From: Flavobacterium sp.
GTDB taxonomy: Bacteria; Bacteroidota; Bacteroidia; Flavobacteriales; Flavobacteriaceae
Assembly: GCF_028689845.1 (NCBI RefSeq)
Contig: NZ_JAQVCH010000002.1
Location: 62,001-126,000, forward strand
Direction: 5' to 3'
DNA: 64,000 bases
Both the position numbers and the translations under genes were made by a program. Positions 38,189 to 47,023 of this stretch are shown piece by piece. Below the pieces are notes generated by a model. It saw nothing but the letters and a program-made list of their open reading frames with translations, did not search any database and was not told where the DNA came from. Position 1 is the stretch's first letter, and each line of letters begins with the position of its first letter.

Positions 38189-39550
38189 ATGGAAAAGCGT
38201 AAATTAAGTTTCTGGGAAATTTGGAACATGAGTTTCGGTTTCTTAGGGATACAGATGGGTTTTGCCCTTCAAAATGCTAATGCTAGCAGAATACTTCAAA
38301 TTTTCGGTGCAGATGTTCATCATCTCTCTTGGTTCTGGATAATTGCTCCCTTAATGGGATTAATAGTTCAGCCCATCATTGGCCATTATAGTGATAATAC
38401 TTGGGGGCGTTTCGGCCGAAGAAAACCCTTTTTTCTTGTTGGAGCAATTCTAGCTTCAGTGGGTTTAATCTTAATGCCACAAGCCGATATTTTTATTGCC
38501 ATTTTACCTGCTCTTTGGGTTGGTGCCGGAATGTTGATGATTATGGACGCTTCTTTTAACATTGCCATGGAACCTTTCCGGGCTTTAGTTGGAGATAATT
38601 TAAGAACAGACCAACGCACTTTAGGATTCAGCGTTCAAACAGCCCTAATTGGCTTTGGAGCAGTTCTTGGTTCTTGGTTGCCTTACGTTTTAGCCAATTG
38701 GTTTGGCATTTCAAATCAAGCAGAAGCAGGTTCAATTCCTTTAAATCTTATTCTCTCTTTTATTATCGGTGCTGTAATATTAGTTGCCTCTATTTTGGTG
38801 ACGCTGTTTACAACTAAAGAATATTCGCCAGACGAATTAGCCAATTTTGAAGATGAAATTGCACACCAAAATGTTGTTCTGGAAGAAGCAGAAGTAAAAG
38901 AATCAAGGTTAATTGACATTTTAGAGGATTTCAAAAAAATGCCTGACACGATGCGTCAATTAAGTTGGGTTCAATTTTTTTCTTGGTTTGGTCTTTTTGG
39001 GATGTGGGTTTTTACAACACCCGCAATTGCACAACATACTTATGGCTTGGCAATTAATGACCATTCAAGTGCCGAATTTCAAAGTGCTGGAGATTGGGTT
39101 GGTGTTATTTTTGGAGTGTACAATCTTGTATCTGCTTTATTTGCGTTTACCCTACCTTACATCGCGAAACAAATTGGTCGTAAAAAAACCCATTCCATTT
39201 CGTTAGTAATTGGGGGAATTGGATTGATTTCCATGTATTTTATGCCAAACAAAGAATCACTCATTTTTTCTATGATTTGTGTCGGAATTGCTTGGGCAAG
39301 TATTTTGGCAATGCCCTATGCTATTCTAGCAGGCTCTATTCAGCCTAAAAAGATGGGAGTTTATATGGGAATTTTTAATTTTTTTATTGTAATTCCACAA
39401 ATTATTAATGCCCTTATTGGCGGATTACTAGTTAAATATTTATATAATGATCATGCCATTTTTGCTTTGGTAACCAGTGGCGTAAGCTTTTTAATCGCTG
39501 CCGCATTGGTCTATAAGGTAAAAGATGTAGATGATGTAGTACAAAAATAA
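38189..39550 (+). CDS. MFS maltose/oligosaccharide transporter (GPH/SLC45-like)
   Basis: A 453-aa inner-membrane transporter with 12 predicted helices. The start (LSFWEIWNMSFGFLGIQMGF) and the loop signature (PIIGHYSDNTWGRFGRRKPFFLVG) fit the GPH/SLC45-type sugar carriers that import maltose in Bacteroidota starch loci. A charged central loop (about residues 215-260) separates the halves. Its stop overlaps the pgmB ATG by one base. It is the first gene of a rightward run that continues to 48669. Confidence 0.92.
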   Translation: MEKRKLSFWEIWNMSFGFLGIQMGFALQNANASRILQIFGADVHHLSWFWIIAPLMGLIVQPIIGHYSDNTWGRFGRRKPFFLVGAILASVGLILMPQADIFIAILPALWVGAGMLMIMDASFNIAMEPFRALVGDNLRTDQRTLGFSVQTALIGFGAVLGSWLPYVLANWFGISNQAEAGSIPLNLILSFIIGAVILVASILVTLFTTKEYSPDELANFEDEIAHQNVVLEEAEVKESRLIDILEDFKKMPDTMRQLSWVQFFSWFGLFGMWVFTTPAIAQHTYGLAINDHSSAEFQSAGDWVGVIFGVYNLVSALFAFTLPYIAKQIGRKKTHSISLVIGGIGLISMYFMPNKESLIFSMICVGIAWASILAMPYAILAGSIQPKKMGVYMGIFNFFIVIPQIINALIGGLLVKYLYNDHAIFALVTSGVSFLIAAALVYKVKDVDDVVQK

Positions 39551-40209
39551 TGAATCAAAAATGTTTTATATTCGACCTTGATGGCGTAATTGTGGACACC
39601 GCTAAGTATCATTATTTAGCTTGGCAAAAGATTGCTCATCAACTTGGTATCGCGTTTACTCCAGAACACAATGAAGAGTTAAAAGGAGTTAGCCGTGTTC
39701 GCTCACTTGATATTATTCTCGCTTTAGGACAAATTGAAGCAAGTCAAGAAGATAAAAATAAATGGTTAGTTCAAAAAAACGAAGACTATTTAACTTATTT
39801 AGTTGATATGAATGAAAGCGAAATTTTGCCAGGCGTGCTTCCTGTTTTACAATTTTTGAAAGAAAATAATCAAAAAATTGTCTTGGGCTCTGCTAGTAAA
39901 AACGCTAAACCAATTTTAGAGAAAGCAAAGATTAGGTCTTATTTTGATGCTATTGTTGATGGTAATGATGTTACAAATGCCAAACCAGATCCCGAAGTTT
40001 TTTTACAAGGAGCTAAAAAAGTAAATTTTAAACCTGAAAATTCAATCGTGTTTGAAGATTCTGTTGCCGGAATTCAAGCCGCTAATATCGGCGGAATGAT
40101 TAGTGTGGGAATTGGAGACGATTCAATTTTAGGAGAAGCCGATTTTGTTTTTCCAGATTTCACCCATATCGATTTAAATTTTATTGAAAATCTAATCACA
40201 AGAGAATAA
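39550..40209 (+). CDS. pgmB: Beta-phosphoglucomutase
   Basis: A 219-aa HAD-superfamily enzyme that converts beta-glucose-1-phosphate into glucose-6-phosphate. The nucleophile Asp9 and acid/base Asp11 lie in FDLDGVIVDTAKYH. The cap-region sequence LKGVSRVRSLDIIL is typical, and GSASKNAKPILEKA and VFEDSVAGIQAA supply the later HAD motifs. It overlaps the transporter by one base and is followed by the GH65 phosphorylase that produces its substrate. Confidence 0.95.
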   Translation: MNQKCFIFDLDGVIVDTAKYHYLAWQKIAHQLGIAFTPEHNEELKGVSRVRSLDIILALGQIEASQEDKNKWLVQKNEDYLTYLVDMNESEILPGVLPVLQFLKENNQKIVLGSASKNAKPILEKAKIRSYFDAIVDGNDVTNAKPDPEVFLQGAKKVNFKPENSIVFEDSVAGIQAANIGGMISVGIGDDSILGEADFVFPDFTHIDLNFIENLITRE

Positions 40210-40283
40210 GTATTTTTAAAGTTTTCGATGAATCTGAAGATTTTCAGCATCCAATTGAAACCTTAAACTTTAAACACAAAAAA

Positions 40284-42593
40284 ATGAATCAAGATTATAT
40301 CATACCTGCTAATTGGTCAATTATTGAAGAAGGATTTGAACAAGATTTAGTAAAATCTTCAGAAAGTTTGTTCAGCATCGGAAATGGTGCGATGGGTCAA
40401 CGGGCCAATTTTGAAGAAGACTATTCTGGCAAAACTTTCCAAGGAAGTTATATTGCAGGGGTTTACTATCCCGATAAAACCAGAGTAGGCTGGTGGAAAA
40501 ATGGTTATCCTGAATATTTTGCAAAAGTATTAAATGCTCCAAATTGGATCGGAATTACGATTGAAATTAACGGAGAAAACCTCGATTTAGCAAAATGTAG
40601 TACTGTAAATAACTTCCGCCGTGAATTGAACATGAAAGAAGGAATTTATTACCGTTCATTTGAAGCAACCTTACAAAACGGAATAGAAGTAGCCATTCAT
40701 GTTAAACGATTTTTGTCATTAGACATGGATGAGTTAGGCGTTATTCATTATGAAGTAAGACCCTTAAATCAAGATGCAAAAATTGTTTTCAAACCTTATA
40801 TCGATGCCGGAATCACCAATGAAGACACGAATTGGGATGATAAATTTTGGGATATTTTAGCTATTGAAAATCAAGGAAATACTAGTTTTACAATTTCAAA
40901 AACACTAAAAACAAACTTTTCGGCATGTACTTTTATGCATAACAGTATTTTAGTAGAGGGTCAAAATACACAATCAACACCTTGCCATACTGAAAAATCT
41001 TCTACAAAAATTGAAAGTTCGTATGAAGTTTTTGCCTCAAAAAATCAATCCGTTGCCATTTTAAAATACGGAGGCTACACCGTTTCAACCAATCATGAGG
41101 AGAGTAATTTAGCACAAGCAGCTCAACAAATTATTTCAAAAGCGAATGAATTTGGATACGATGTATTAGCAAAAAATCAAATCGATGCTTGGGCTAAGAT
41201 TTGGGAAATGAGCGACATTACCATTGAAGGAGATGTAAAAGCACAACAAGGTATTCGTTTTAATATTTTTCAGTTAAATCAGACCTATTTAGGAAAAGAT
41301 TCGCGATTAAACATCGGACCTAAAGGATTTACGGGCGAAAAATATGGCGGCTCGACCTATTGGGATACAGAAGCCTATTGCATTCCGTTTTATATGGCGA
41401 CTAAAGACCAAGAAGTGGCTCGCAATTTATTAACATATCGTTATAATCACCTGGAAAAAGCCATTGAAAATGCAGCAAAACTAGGTTTTAAAAACGGAGC
41501 GGCTTTATATCCGATGGTGACCATGAATGGCGAAGAATGCCACAACGAGTGGGAAATTACCTTTGAAGAAATTCACCGTAATGGAGCCATCGCTTTTGCT
41601 ATTTTTAATTACCATCGCTTCACAGGCGATTACAGCTATATTCCTGAAAAAGGATTGGAAGTTTTAATCGGAATTGCTCGTTTTTGGCATCAAAGAGCGA
41701 CTTATTCTACTGACCAAAATCAATTTGTAATTTTGGGAGTTACGGGTCCAAATGAATATGAAAACAACGTCAATAATAATTTTTATACCAATTATATTGC
41801 CAAATGGTGTATTGATTATACTATTGAACAAATTCATAAAATCGAAAAAGAATACAGTTCAGATTACACACGGATTCTAGACAAAGCAAAACTTTCTCTC
41901 TCAGAAATCAATCAGTGGAAAGAAGTAGCAGACAAGATGTATTTCCCGTATTCAGAAGAACACGGAGTCTATTTACAACAAGATGGTTTCTTAGATAAAG
42001 AATTGGTAAAAGTTTCTGATTTAGACAAATCGCAACGACCAATTAACCAAAAATGGTCATGGGATAGAATTTTACGTTCGCCTTACATCAAACAAGCCGA
42101 TACGCTACAAGGATTTTACTTTTTTGAAGAGCATTTTAGCAAAGAGCAATTAGAAAAACATTTCGATTTTTATGAGCCGTTTACTGTTCATGAGAGTTCT
42201 CTTTCTCCTTGTGTTCACTCGATTCAAGCTGCTGTTTTAGGCAGAATGGAACAAGCGTATACCTTCTATTTACGGACTTCTCGTTTGGATTTAGATGATT
42301 ACAACAAAGAAGTGCATGAAGGCTTACACATTACGTCTATGGCTGGAACTTGGATGAGCATTGTAGAAGGTTTTGGCGGAATGCGAGTAAAAGATAATCA
42401 ACTCCATTTTGAGCCAAAAATACCAAACCAATGGAAAGGTTATTCGTTTAAAATTAACTTCCGAAATCAAATTTTGAAAGTAGATGTTCGTCCAAATGAA
42501 ACTAAATTATCGTTGGAAGGTGACAAAGAAATTATAGTTTTTGTAAATGGAAAACAAATTATAGTAGAACCGAATAGTTTAGTAACCGTATAA
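40284..42593 (+). CDS. GH65 maltose-type disaccharide phosphorylase
   Basis: A 769-aa cytoplasmic enzyme (no signal peptide) that should split maltose with phosphate into glucose and beta-glucose-1-phosphate. An N-terminal beta-sandwich (FSIGNGAMGQRANFEEDYSG) precedes the alpha/alpha barrel. The catalytic acid by alignment is Glu422 in CHNEWE, within MNGEECHNEWEITFEEIHRN. KYGGSTYWDTEAYCIPFY and the phosphate-site loop are also typical. Trehalose or kojibiose phosphorylase are alternatives in the family, but the starch context favours maltose. pgmB is next to it. Confidence 0.93.
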   Translation: MNQDYIIPANWSIIEEGFEQDLVKSSESLFSIGNGAMGQRANFEEDYSGKTFQGSYIAGVYYPDKTRVGWWKNGYPEYFAKVLNAPNWIGITIEINGENLDLAKCSTVNNFRRELNMKEGIYYRSFEATLQNGIEVAIHVKRFLSLDMDELGVIHYEVRPLNQDAKIVFKPYIDAGITNEDTNWDDKFWDILAIENQGNTSFTISKTLKTNFSACTFMHNSILVEGQNTQSTPCHTEKSSTKIESSYEVFASKNQSVAILKYGGYTVSTNHEESNLAQAAQQIISKANEFGYDVLAKNQIDAWAKIWEMSDITIEGDVKAQQGIRFNIFQLNQTYLGKDSRLNIGPKGFTGEKYGGSTYWDTEAYCIPFYMATKDQEVARNLLTYRYNHLEKAIENAAKLGFKNGAALYPMVTMNGEECHNEWEITFEEIHRNGAIAFAIFNYHRFTGDYSYIPEKGLEVLIGIARFWHQRATYSTDQNQFVILGVTGPNEYENNVNNNFYTNYIAKWCIDYTIEQIHKIEKEYSSDYTRILDKAKLSLSEINQWKEVADKMYFPYSEEHGVYLQQDGFLDKELVKVSDLDKSQRPINQKWSWDRILRSPYIKQADTLQGFYFFEEHFSKEQLEKHFDFYEPFTVHESSLSPCVHSIQAAVLGRMEQAYTFYLRTSRLDLDDYNKEVHEGLHITSMAGTWMSIVEGFGGMRVKDNQLHFEPKIPNQWKGYSFKINFRNQILKVDVRPNETKLSLEGDKEIIVFVNGKQIIVEPNSLVTV

Positions 42594-42599
42594 TAAACG

Positions 42600-42646
42600 C
42601 TCGCTAAGACGCTAAGATATGTTTAACGTCTCTGCAAGTTTGTGAG
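42600..42646. repeat. Degenerate copy of a palindromic intergenic repeat
   Basis: Begins CTCGCTAAGACGCTAAG and ends CTGCAAGTTTGTGAG. It shares layout and words with the better copy at 42672-42727, but its ends no longer pair well. It starts seven bases after the GH65 stop. Confidence 0.6.
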
Positions 42647-42671
42647 TTAAAAAATAAATTATATAAAAACG

Positions 42672-42727
42672 CTCGCAAAGAAGCTAAGTCGCAAAAGAAT
42701 TGCTTGGCGTCTTTGCGACTTTGCGAG
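42672..42727. repeat. Palindromic intergenic repeat (REP-like)
   Basis: A 56-bp unit with perfect 9-bp inverted ends CTCGCAAAG / CTTTGCGAG and inner repeats of the same words (GCTAAGTCGC; GCGTCTTTGCGA). It could fold into a long hairpin in the operon mRNA, 15 bp before the next ATG. The type resembles short REP-like repeats; genome copy number is unknown. Confidence 0.65.
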
Positions 42728-42742
42728 ATAAAACAATAAATC

Positions 42743-44605
42743 ATGAAAAAAATTTCATTACTCTTGTTTTGTTTCGCATTTTCATTTTTAACCGCTCAGG
42801 TCAACCGCATTGAGCCACCCAATTGGTGGACTGGATTAAAAAATGAGCAGCTTCAATTGTTAGTTCATCATCCAACTATTGGAAAAGCAAAAGTGTCAAT
42901 CGCTTATGAAGGCCTTTCGATTACAAAAGTGCATCAAGCTAAAAGTCCAAATTATTTGTTTATCGATTTAACGATTAGTCAAGCAACTAAACCAGGAAAA
43001 TTCAATATTGTTTTTGAATTTGAAAAAGGAAAAAAAATAACGCATTCCTACGAATTAAAACCAAAATCAAAACCTTCCGATGAATTTTTGGGTTTTGACA
43101 GTTCTGATGCAATTTACCTCATTACACCCGACCGATTTGCAAACGGAAATCCCTCCAATGACATCGTAAAATCGATGAAAGAAACTTCTTTAGACAGAAC
43201 CCATGACTATAAACGACATGGTGGTGATATTCAAGGAATTACAAATAAAATTGAGTACATCAAAAATTTGGGTTTTACAGCCATTTGGCCAACACCCGTT
43301 TTAACAAATGATATGAAAAGTGGTTCTTATCATGGTTATGCAATAACCGATTTATATCAAGTTGATCCTCGTTTTGGCACATTGACCGACTATAAACAAC
43401 TTGCCGAAAAACTCAATCAAAACAACATGAAACTCATCATGGATCAAGTGGCAAATCATTGTGGTAGCGAACATTGGTGGATGAACGATTTGCCTTTTCC
43501 AGATTGGGTTAACTACCAAGAATTATATGAAAAAGAAGGGAAATATATTACATCCAATCACCGGAGAACAAGCAATCAAGACAATTATGCAGCCAAAATA
43601 GACAAAGAGCAAATGACGAATGGGTGGTTTGTAGAAACCATGCCCGATTTGAATCAACGCAATCCGTTTATGGCTCAATACCTCATCCAAAATAGTATTT
43701 GGTGGATTGAAACCTTGCACCTTGGTGGCATTCGACAAGATACATATCCCTATCCTGATAAAGAATTTATGAGTAATTGGGCTGGAGCCATCATGACCGA
43801 ATACCCTAATTTTAGCATTGTGGGCGAAGAATGGAGTTATAATCCGTTGTTAGTTGGCTATTGGCAAAGAGGAGCTACTAACAAAGATGGTTACGAATCG
43901 CATTTACGTTCTACTATGGATTTTCCAATGCAAAGTTTAATTGTGAAAGGTATCAAAGAGCCCGAAACATGGGACACTGGTTTGGTTCGAGTTTATGAAG
44001 GTTTGGCCAATGACTTCTATTATCCTTCCCCAAAAGATATCCTGATTTTTCCGGATAATCACGATATGGATCGGATTTTTACACAAATGAATGAAAACAT
44101 AGTAAATACCAAAATGGCATTGGCAACGTATTTGGTTTTGCCACGAATTCCACAATTGTATTACGGCACCGAAATTTTAATGCAAAATACTGCTAAACCA
44201 AATGACCACGGACTTATTCGCACCGATTATCCTGGCGGATGGGAAAATGACAAAGTCAATGCATTTACAGGTGAAGGATTAACTTCCGACCAAAAATCAA
44301 TGCAAGCGTTTCTAACTAAAATTTTAAATTACAGAAAAAACAGCAAGGCAATTCATGAGGGAAAAACCATTCATTTTGCTCCCAATAAGGGCGTTTATGT
44401 TTTAGTTCGAATGCAAAAAGAAGAAGTAGTCGTTTTGATTTTAAACAAAAACGATTCCGTAACTTTACAGTTATCGACTTATGCCGAATTGGGATTGAGC
44501 ACAAAAAAATTCAGAAATGTCTTGACAGATGAAGAATTTATTTGGGATAAAGAAATAAAATTAAATAAAAAAGGGGCCTATCTTTTTACGACCAAATTAA
44601 AATAA
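42743..44605 (+). CDS. GH13 cyclomaltodextrinase/neopullulanase-type enzyme (periplasmic)
   Basis: A 620-aa enzyme with a signal peptide (1-19, ending FLTAQ), so it acts in the periplasm like SusA. It has an N-terminal Cyc-maltodext_N domain (about 22-125, RIEPPNWWTGLKNEQLQLLV), the GH13 barrel and a C-terminal beta domain (about 540-620). The catalytic set by alignment is Asp333 (GGIRQD), Glu362 (VGEEW) and Asp441 (DNHDMD). It should trim imported maltodextrins to maltose and glucose. The GH31 gene starts three bases after it. Confidence 0.93.
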   Translation: MKKISLLLFCFAFSFLTAQVNRIEPPNWWTGLKNEQLQLLVHHPTIGKAKVSIAYEGLSITKVHQAKSPNYLFIDLTISQATKPGKFNIVFEFEKGKKITHSYELKPKSKPSDEFLGFDSSDAIYLITPDRFANGNPSNDIVKSMKETSLDRTHDYKRHGGDIQGITNKIEYIKNLGFTAIWPTPVLTNDMKSGSYHGYAITDLYQVDPRFGTLTDYKQLAEKLNQNNMKLIMDQVANHCGSEHWWMNDLPFPDWVNYQELYEKEGKYITSNHRRTSNQDNYAAKIDKEQMTNGWFVETMPDLNQRNPFMAQYLIQNSIWWIETLHLGGIRQDTYPYPDKEFMSNWAGAIMTEYPNFSIVGEEWSYNPLLVGYWQRGATNKDGYESHLRSTMDFPMQSLIVKGIKEPETWDTGLVRVYEGLANDFYYPSPKDILIFPDNHDMDRIFTQMNENIVNTKMALATYLVLPRIPQLYYGTEILMQNTAKPNDHGLIRTDYPGGWENDKVNAFTGEGLTSDQKSMQAFLTKILNYRKNSKAIHEGKTIHFAPNKGVYVLVRMQKEEVVVLILNKNDSVTLQLSTYAELGLSTKKFRNVLTDEEFIWDKEIKLNKKGAYLFTTKLK

Positions 44606-44608
44606 ACC

Positions 44609-47023
44609 ATGAAAAATATTTTACTTTTTCTGTTCATTACGGCGTTTTCATTTGCTCAAAACAGCAACCGAAAATATGTTAAACACGAAATCAAAAAAGA
44701 GTATTTAGAACTTTCGGTGAACGATGGAGCTTATCATATTCAATTGATTCCAGAAGGCGTTCAAACCTCGTTTATCCCGAAAGGTGAAAAATATGACGCA
44801 AATTCACATGCCGTTATTTCACTTAAAAAAGTAGACGGAACGCTTATAGATGTACAAGATAAATTACTTTTTTCCTATCAAGATTTTAAAGTGGAAATTA
44901 TCAAAAACCCATTTCAAATTCGTTATCACTATCAAGGAAAAGAATTGCTTTCTGAAAAATTAGGCTATTTCAAACAAAAACATGCCGTTTTAGAAAAAGT
45001 AAAAGGAAATATTATTGCCGACTCAACCGAAGTGCTTCAATTTAATCTTTCAACAGATGAAAAATTATTTGGTGGTGGAGCTCGCGTTTTAAGAATGAAT
45101 CGTCGTGGCACTAAATTAGCTCTTTATAATCGAGCTGATTATGGCTATGAAACGCATTCAGAATTGATGAACTATACACTTCCTATTGTTATTTCGTCCA
45201 AAAAATACATGGTTCATTTTGACAATGCTCCAGTTGGTTATTTAGATTTAGACAGCAAAAAGAACAATGTTTTAGCATATGAAACCATTTCTGGCAGAAA
45301 AACCTATCAAATTATCATTGGAAAAAACTGGGACGCGTTAGTGTCCAATTATACGAAATTAACTGGTAGGCAACCCTTGCCTCCTCGTTGGGCATTCGGC
45401 AATTTTTCCTCTCGTTTTGGATATCATTCTGAAGCAGAAACTCGAAAAACAATTCAAAAGTTTCAAGACGAAAAAATTCCAGTTGATGCTGTTATTTTAG
45501 ATTTGTATTGGTTTGGAAAAGAGATTCAAGGTACCATGGGAAATTTAGAAGTTTTCCGCGATAGTTTCCCCACGTTTGAAAAAATGGTGGCTGATTTTAC
45601 TAAAATGGGTATCAAAACTATCACGGTGACTGAACCTTTTATTTTGACCACTTCCAAAAAATGGGAAGAAGTTAAAACTAAGAAATTAGTAGCCACCAAT
45701 GCAGATGGAAGTCCAGCCACATGGGATTTTTACTTTGGAAACACCGGTCTAATCGATGTTTTTAAACCCGAAGGAAAAGCTTGGTTTTGGTCTATCTATA
45801 AAGGATTAGCCGATAAAGGAATTGCTGGCGTTTGGGGCGATTTAGGAGAACCAGAAGTGTTTCCTTCTTCTGCGAATACGGTTGCTGGAACGGCGGATGA
45901 AGTGCATAATCTGTACGGACACCAATGGGCGAAATTAATTCACGAAGGCTATCGCAACGACTTTCCATTAAAAAGACCATTTATTTTGATGCGAGCGGGT
46001 GCAGCTGGTTCGCAACGATTTGGAATGATTCCGTGGAGTGGTGATGTGAATCGAACGTGGGGCGGATTGTCTGGTCAAGTGGAAATTGCCCTTCAAATGG
46101 GAATGCAAGGTTTGGCTTATATGCATTCTGATTTAGGCGGTTTTGCTGGAGCGAATTTAGATGATGAATTATATGTTCGTTGGTTGCAATATGGGGTTTT
46201 CAATCCGATTTTTAGACCGCACGCTCAGGAAGATGTTCCTTCTGAACCGGTTTTTAAAAGTGATTGGGCAAAGAAATTAGCCAAACAAGCCATTGAGTTA
46301 CGTTACCAACTGCTTCCGTATAATTATAATGCAGCTTTTGAAAATTCACAAACAGGAAAACCTTTAATGCGACCTTTGTTTTTTGAAGAAGTAGATAATG
46401 AAGCTTTATTGACAAAATCGGATGGCTATTTATGGGGAAATGATTTTCTGATTTATCCGATTATGGAAGCAGGTCAAAAAACGAAAGAAGTTTATTTTCC
46501 GAAAAACGCAACTTGGTTCAATTTTTATAATCGAGAAAAATACGAAGGCGGCACTACCCACCCAATCGCAGTTGTGGAAAACAACATCCCAACCTTTGTT
46601 CGCGGAGGCAGCTTTATTCCAATGGCTAATTTAGTTCAAAACACAGAAAATTATAATGCAAATTACATGACTTTTCATTATTTCTTAGATGAAAAATCAA
46701 CTTCTAGTAGTCGTGATTTTTATTTTGATGATGGCTCTACCGTTGATGCTTTTGAGAAAGAAAATTATGAAATCATTAAACTAAAAGCTCAAAACAAAAG
46801 CAAAAAAATAGAAATAGAAATCCAGAGAGAAGTAGGTAAAAACTTCCAAACTTCCATTAAAATATATACTTTTATCATTCATAATATAGAATCAAAACCC
46901 AAAAAAGTTAAGTTTAATGATAAAAAGACAAGGTTTACCTATAATAAAAAAACCAACACCTTAACGGTAGGCATCACTTATTTTGGTAACCAAAAAGAAA
47001 TAATTGAAATTATATCACAATGA
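44609..47023 (+). CDS. GH31 alpha-glucosidase
   Basis: An 804-aa enzyme with a signal peptide (1-16, ending FSFAQ) that should release glucose from the non-reducing ends of maltodextrins in the periplasm. It has an N-terminal galactose-mutarotase-like domain, the (beta/alpha)8 barrel and C-terminal beta domains. The nucleophile by alignment is Asp411 in GVWGDLGEPEV, and the acid/base is Asp479 in PWSGDVNRTWGG. It takes the place of the GH97 SusB enzyme of Bacteroides. The last four bases overlap the next gene's start (ATGA). Confidence 0.94.
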   Translation: MKNILLFLFITAFSFAQNSNRKYVKHEIKKEYLELSVNDGAYHIQLIPEGVQTSFIPKGEKYDANSHAVISLKKVDGTLIDVQDKLLFSYQDFKVEIIKNPFQIRYHYQGKELLSEKLGYFKQKHAVLEKVKGNIIADSTEVLQFNLSTDEKLFGGGARVLRMNRRGTKLALYNRADYGYETHSELMNYTLPIVISSKKYMVHFDNAPVGYLDLDSKKNNVLAYETISGRKTYQIIIGKNWDALVSNYTKLTGRQPLPPRWAFGNFSSRFGYHSEAETRKTIQKFQDEKIPVDAVILDLYWFGKEIQGTMGNLEVFRDSFPTFEKMVADFTKMGIKTITVTEPFILTTSKKWEEVKTKKLVATNADGSPATWDFYFGNTGLIDVFKPEGKAWFWSIYKGLADKGIAGVWGDLGEPEVFPSSANTVAGTADEVHNLYGHQWAKLIHEGYRNDFPLKRPFILMRAGAAGSQRFGMIPWSGDVNRTWGGLSGQVEIALQMGMQGLAYMHSDLGGFAGANLDDELYVRWLQYGVFNPIFRPHAQEDVPSEPVFKSDWAKKLAKQAIELRYQLLPYNYNAAFENSQTGKPLMRPLFFEEVDNEALLTKSDGYLWGNDFLIYPIMEAGQKTKEVYFPKNATWFNFYNREKYEGGTTHPIAVVENNIPTFVRGGSFIPMANLVQNTENYNANYMTFHYFLDEKSTSSSRDFYFDDGSTVDAFEKENYEIIKLKAQNKSKKIEIEIQREVGKNFQTSIKIYTFIIHNIESKPKKVKFNDKKTRFTYNKKTNTLTVGITYFGNQKEIIEIISQ

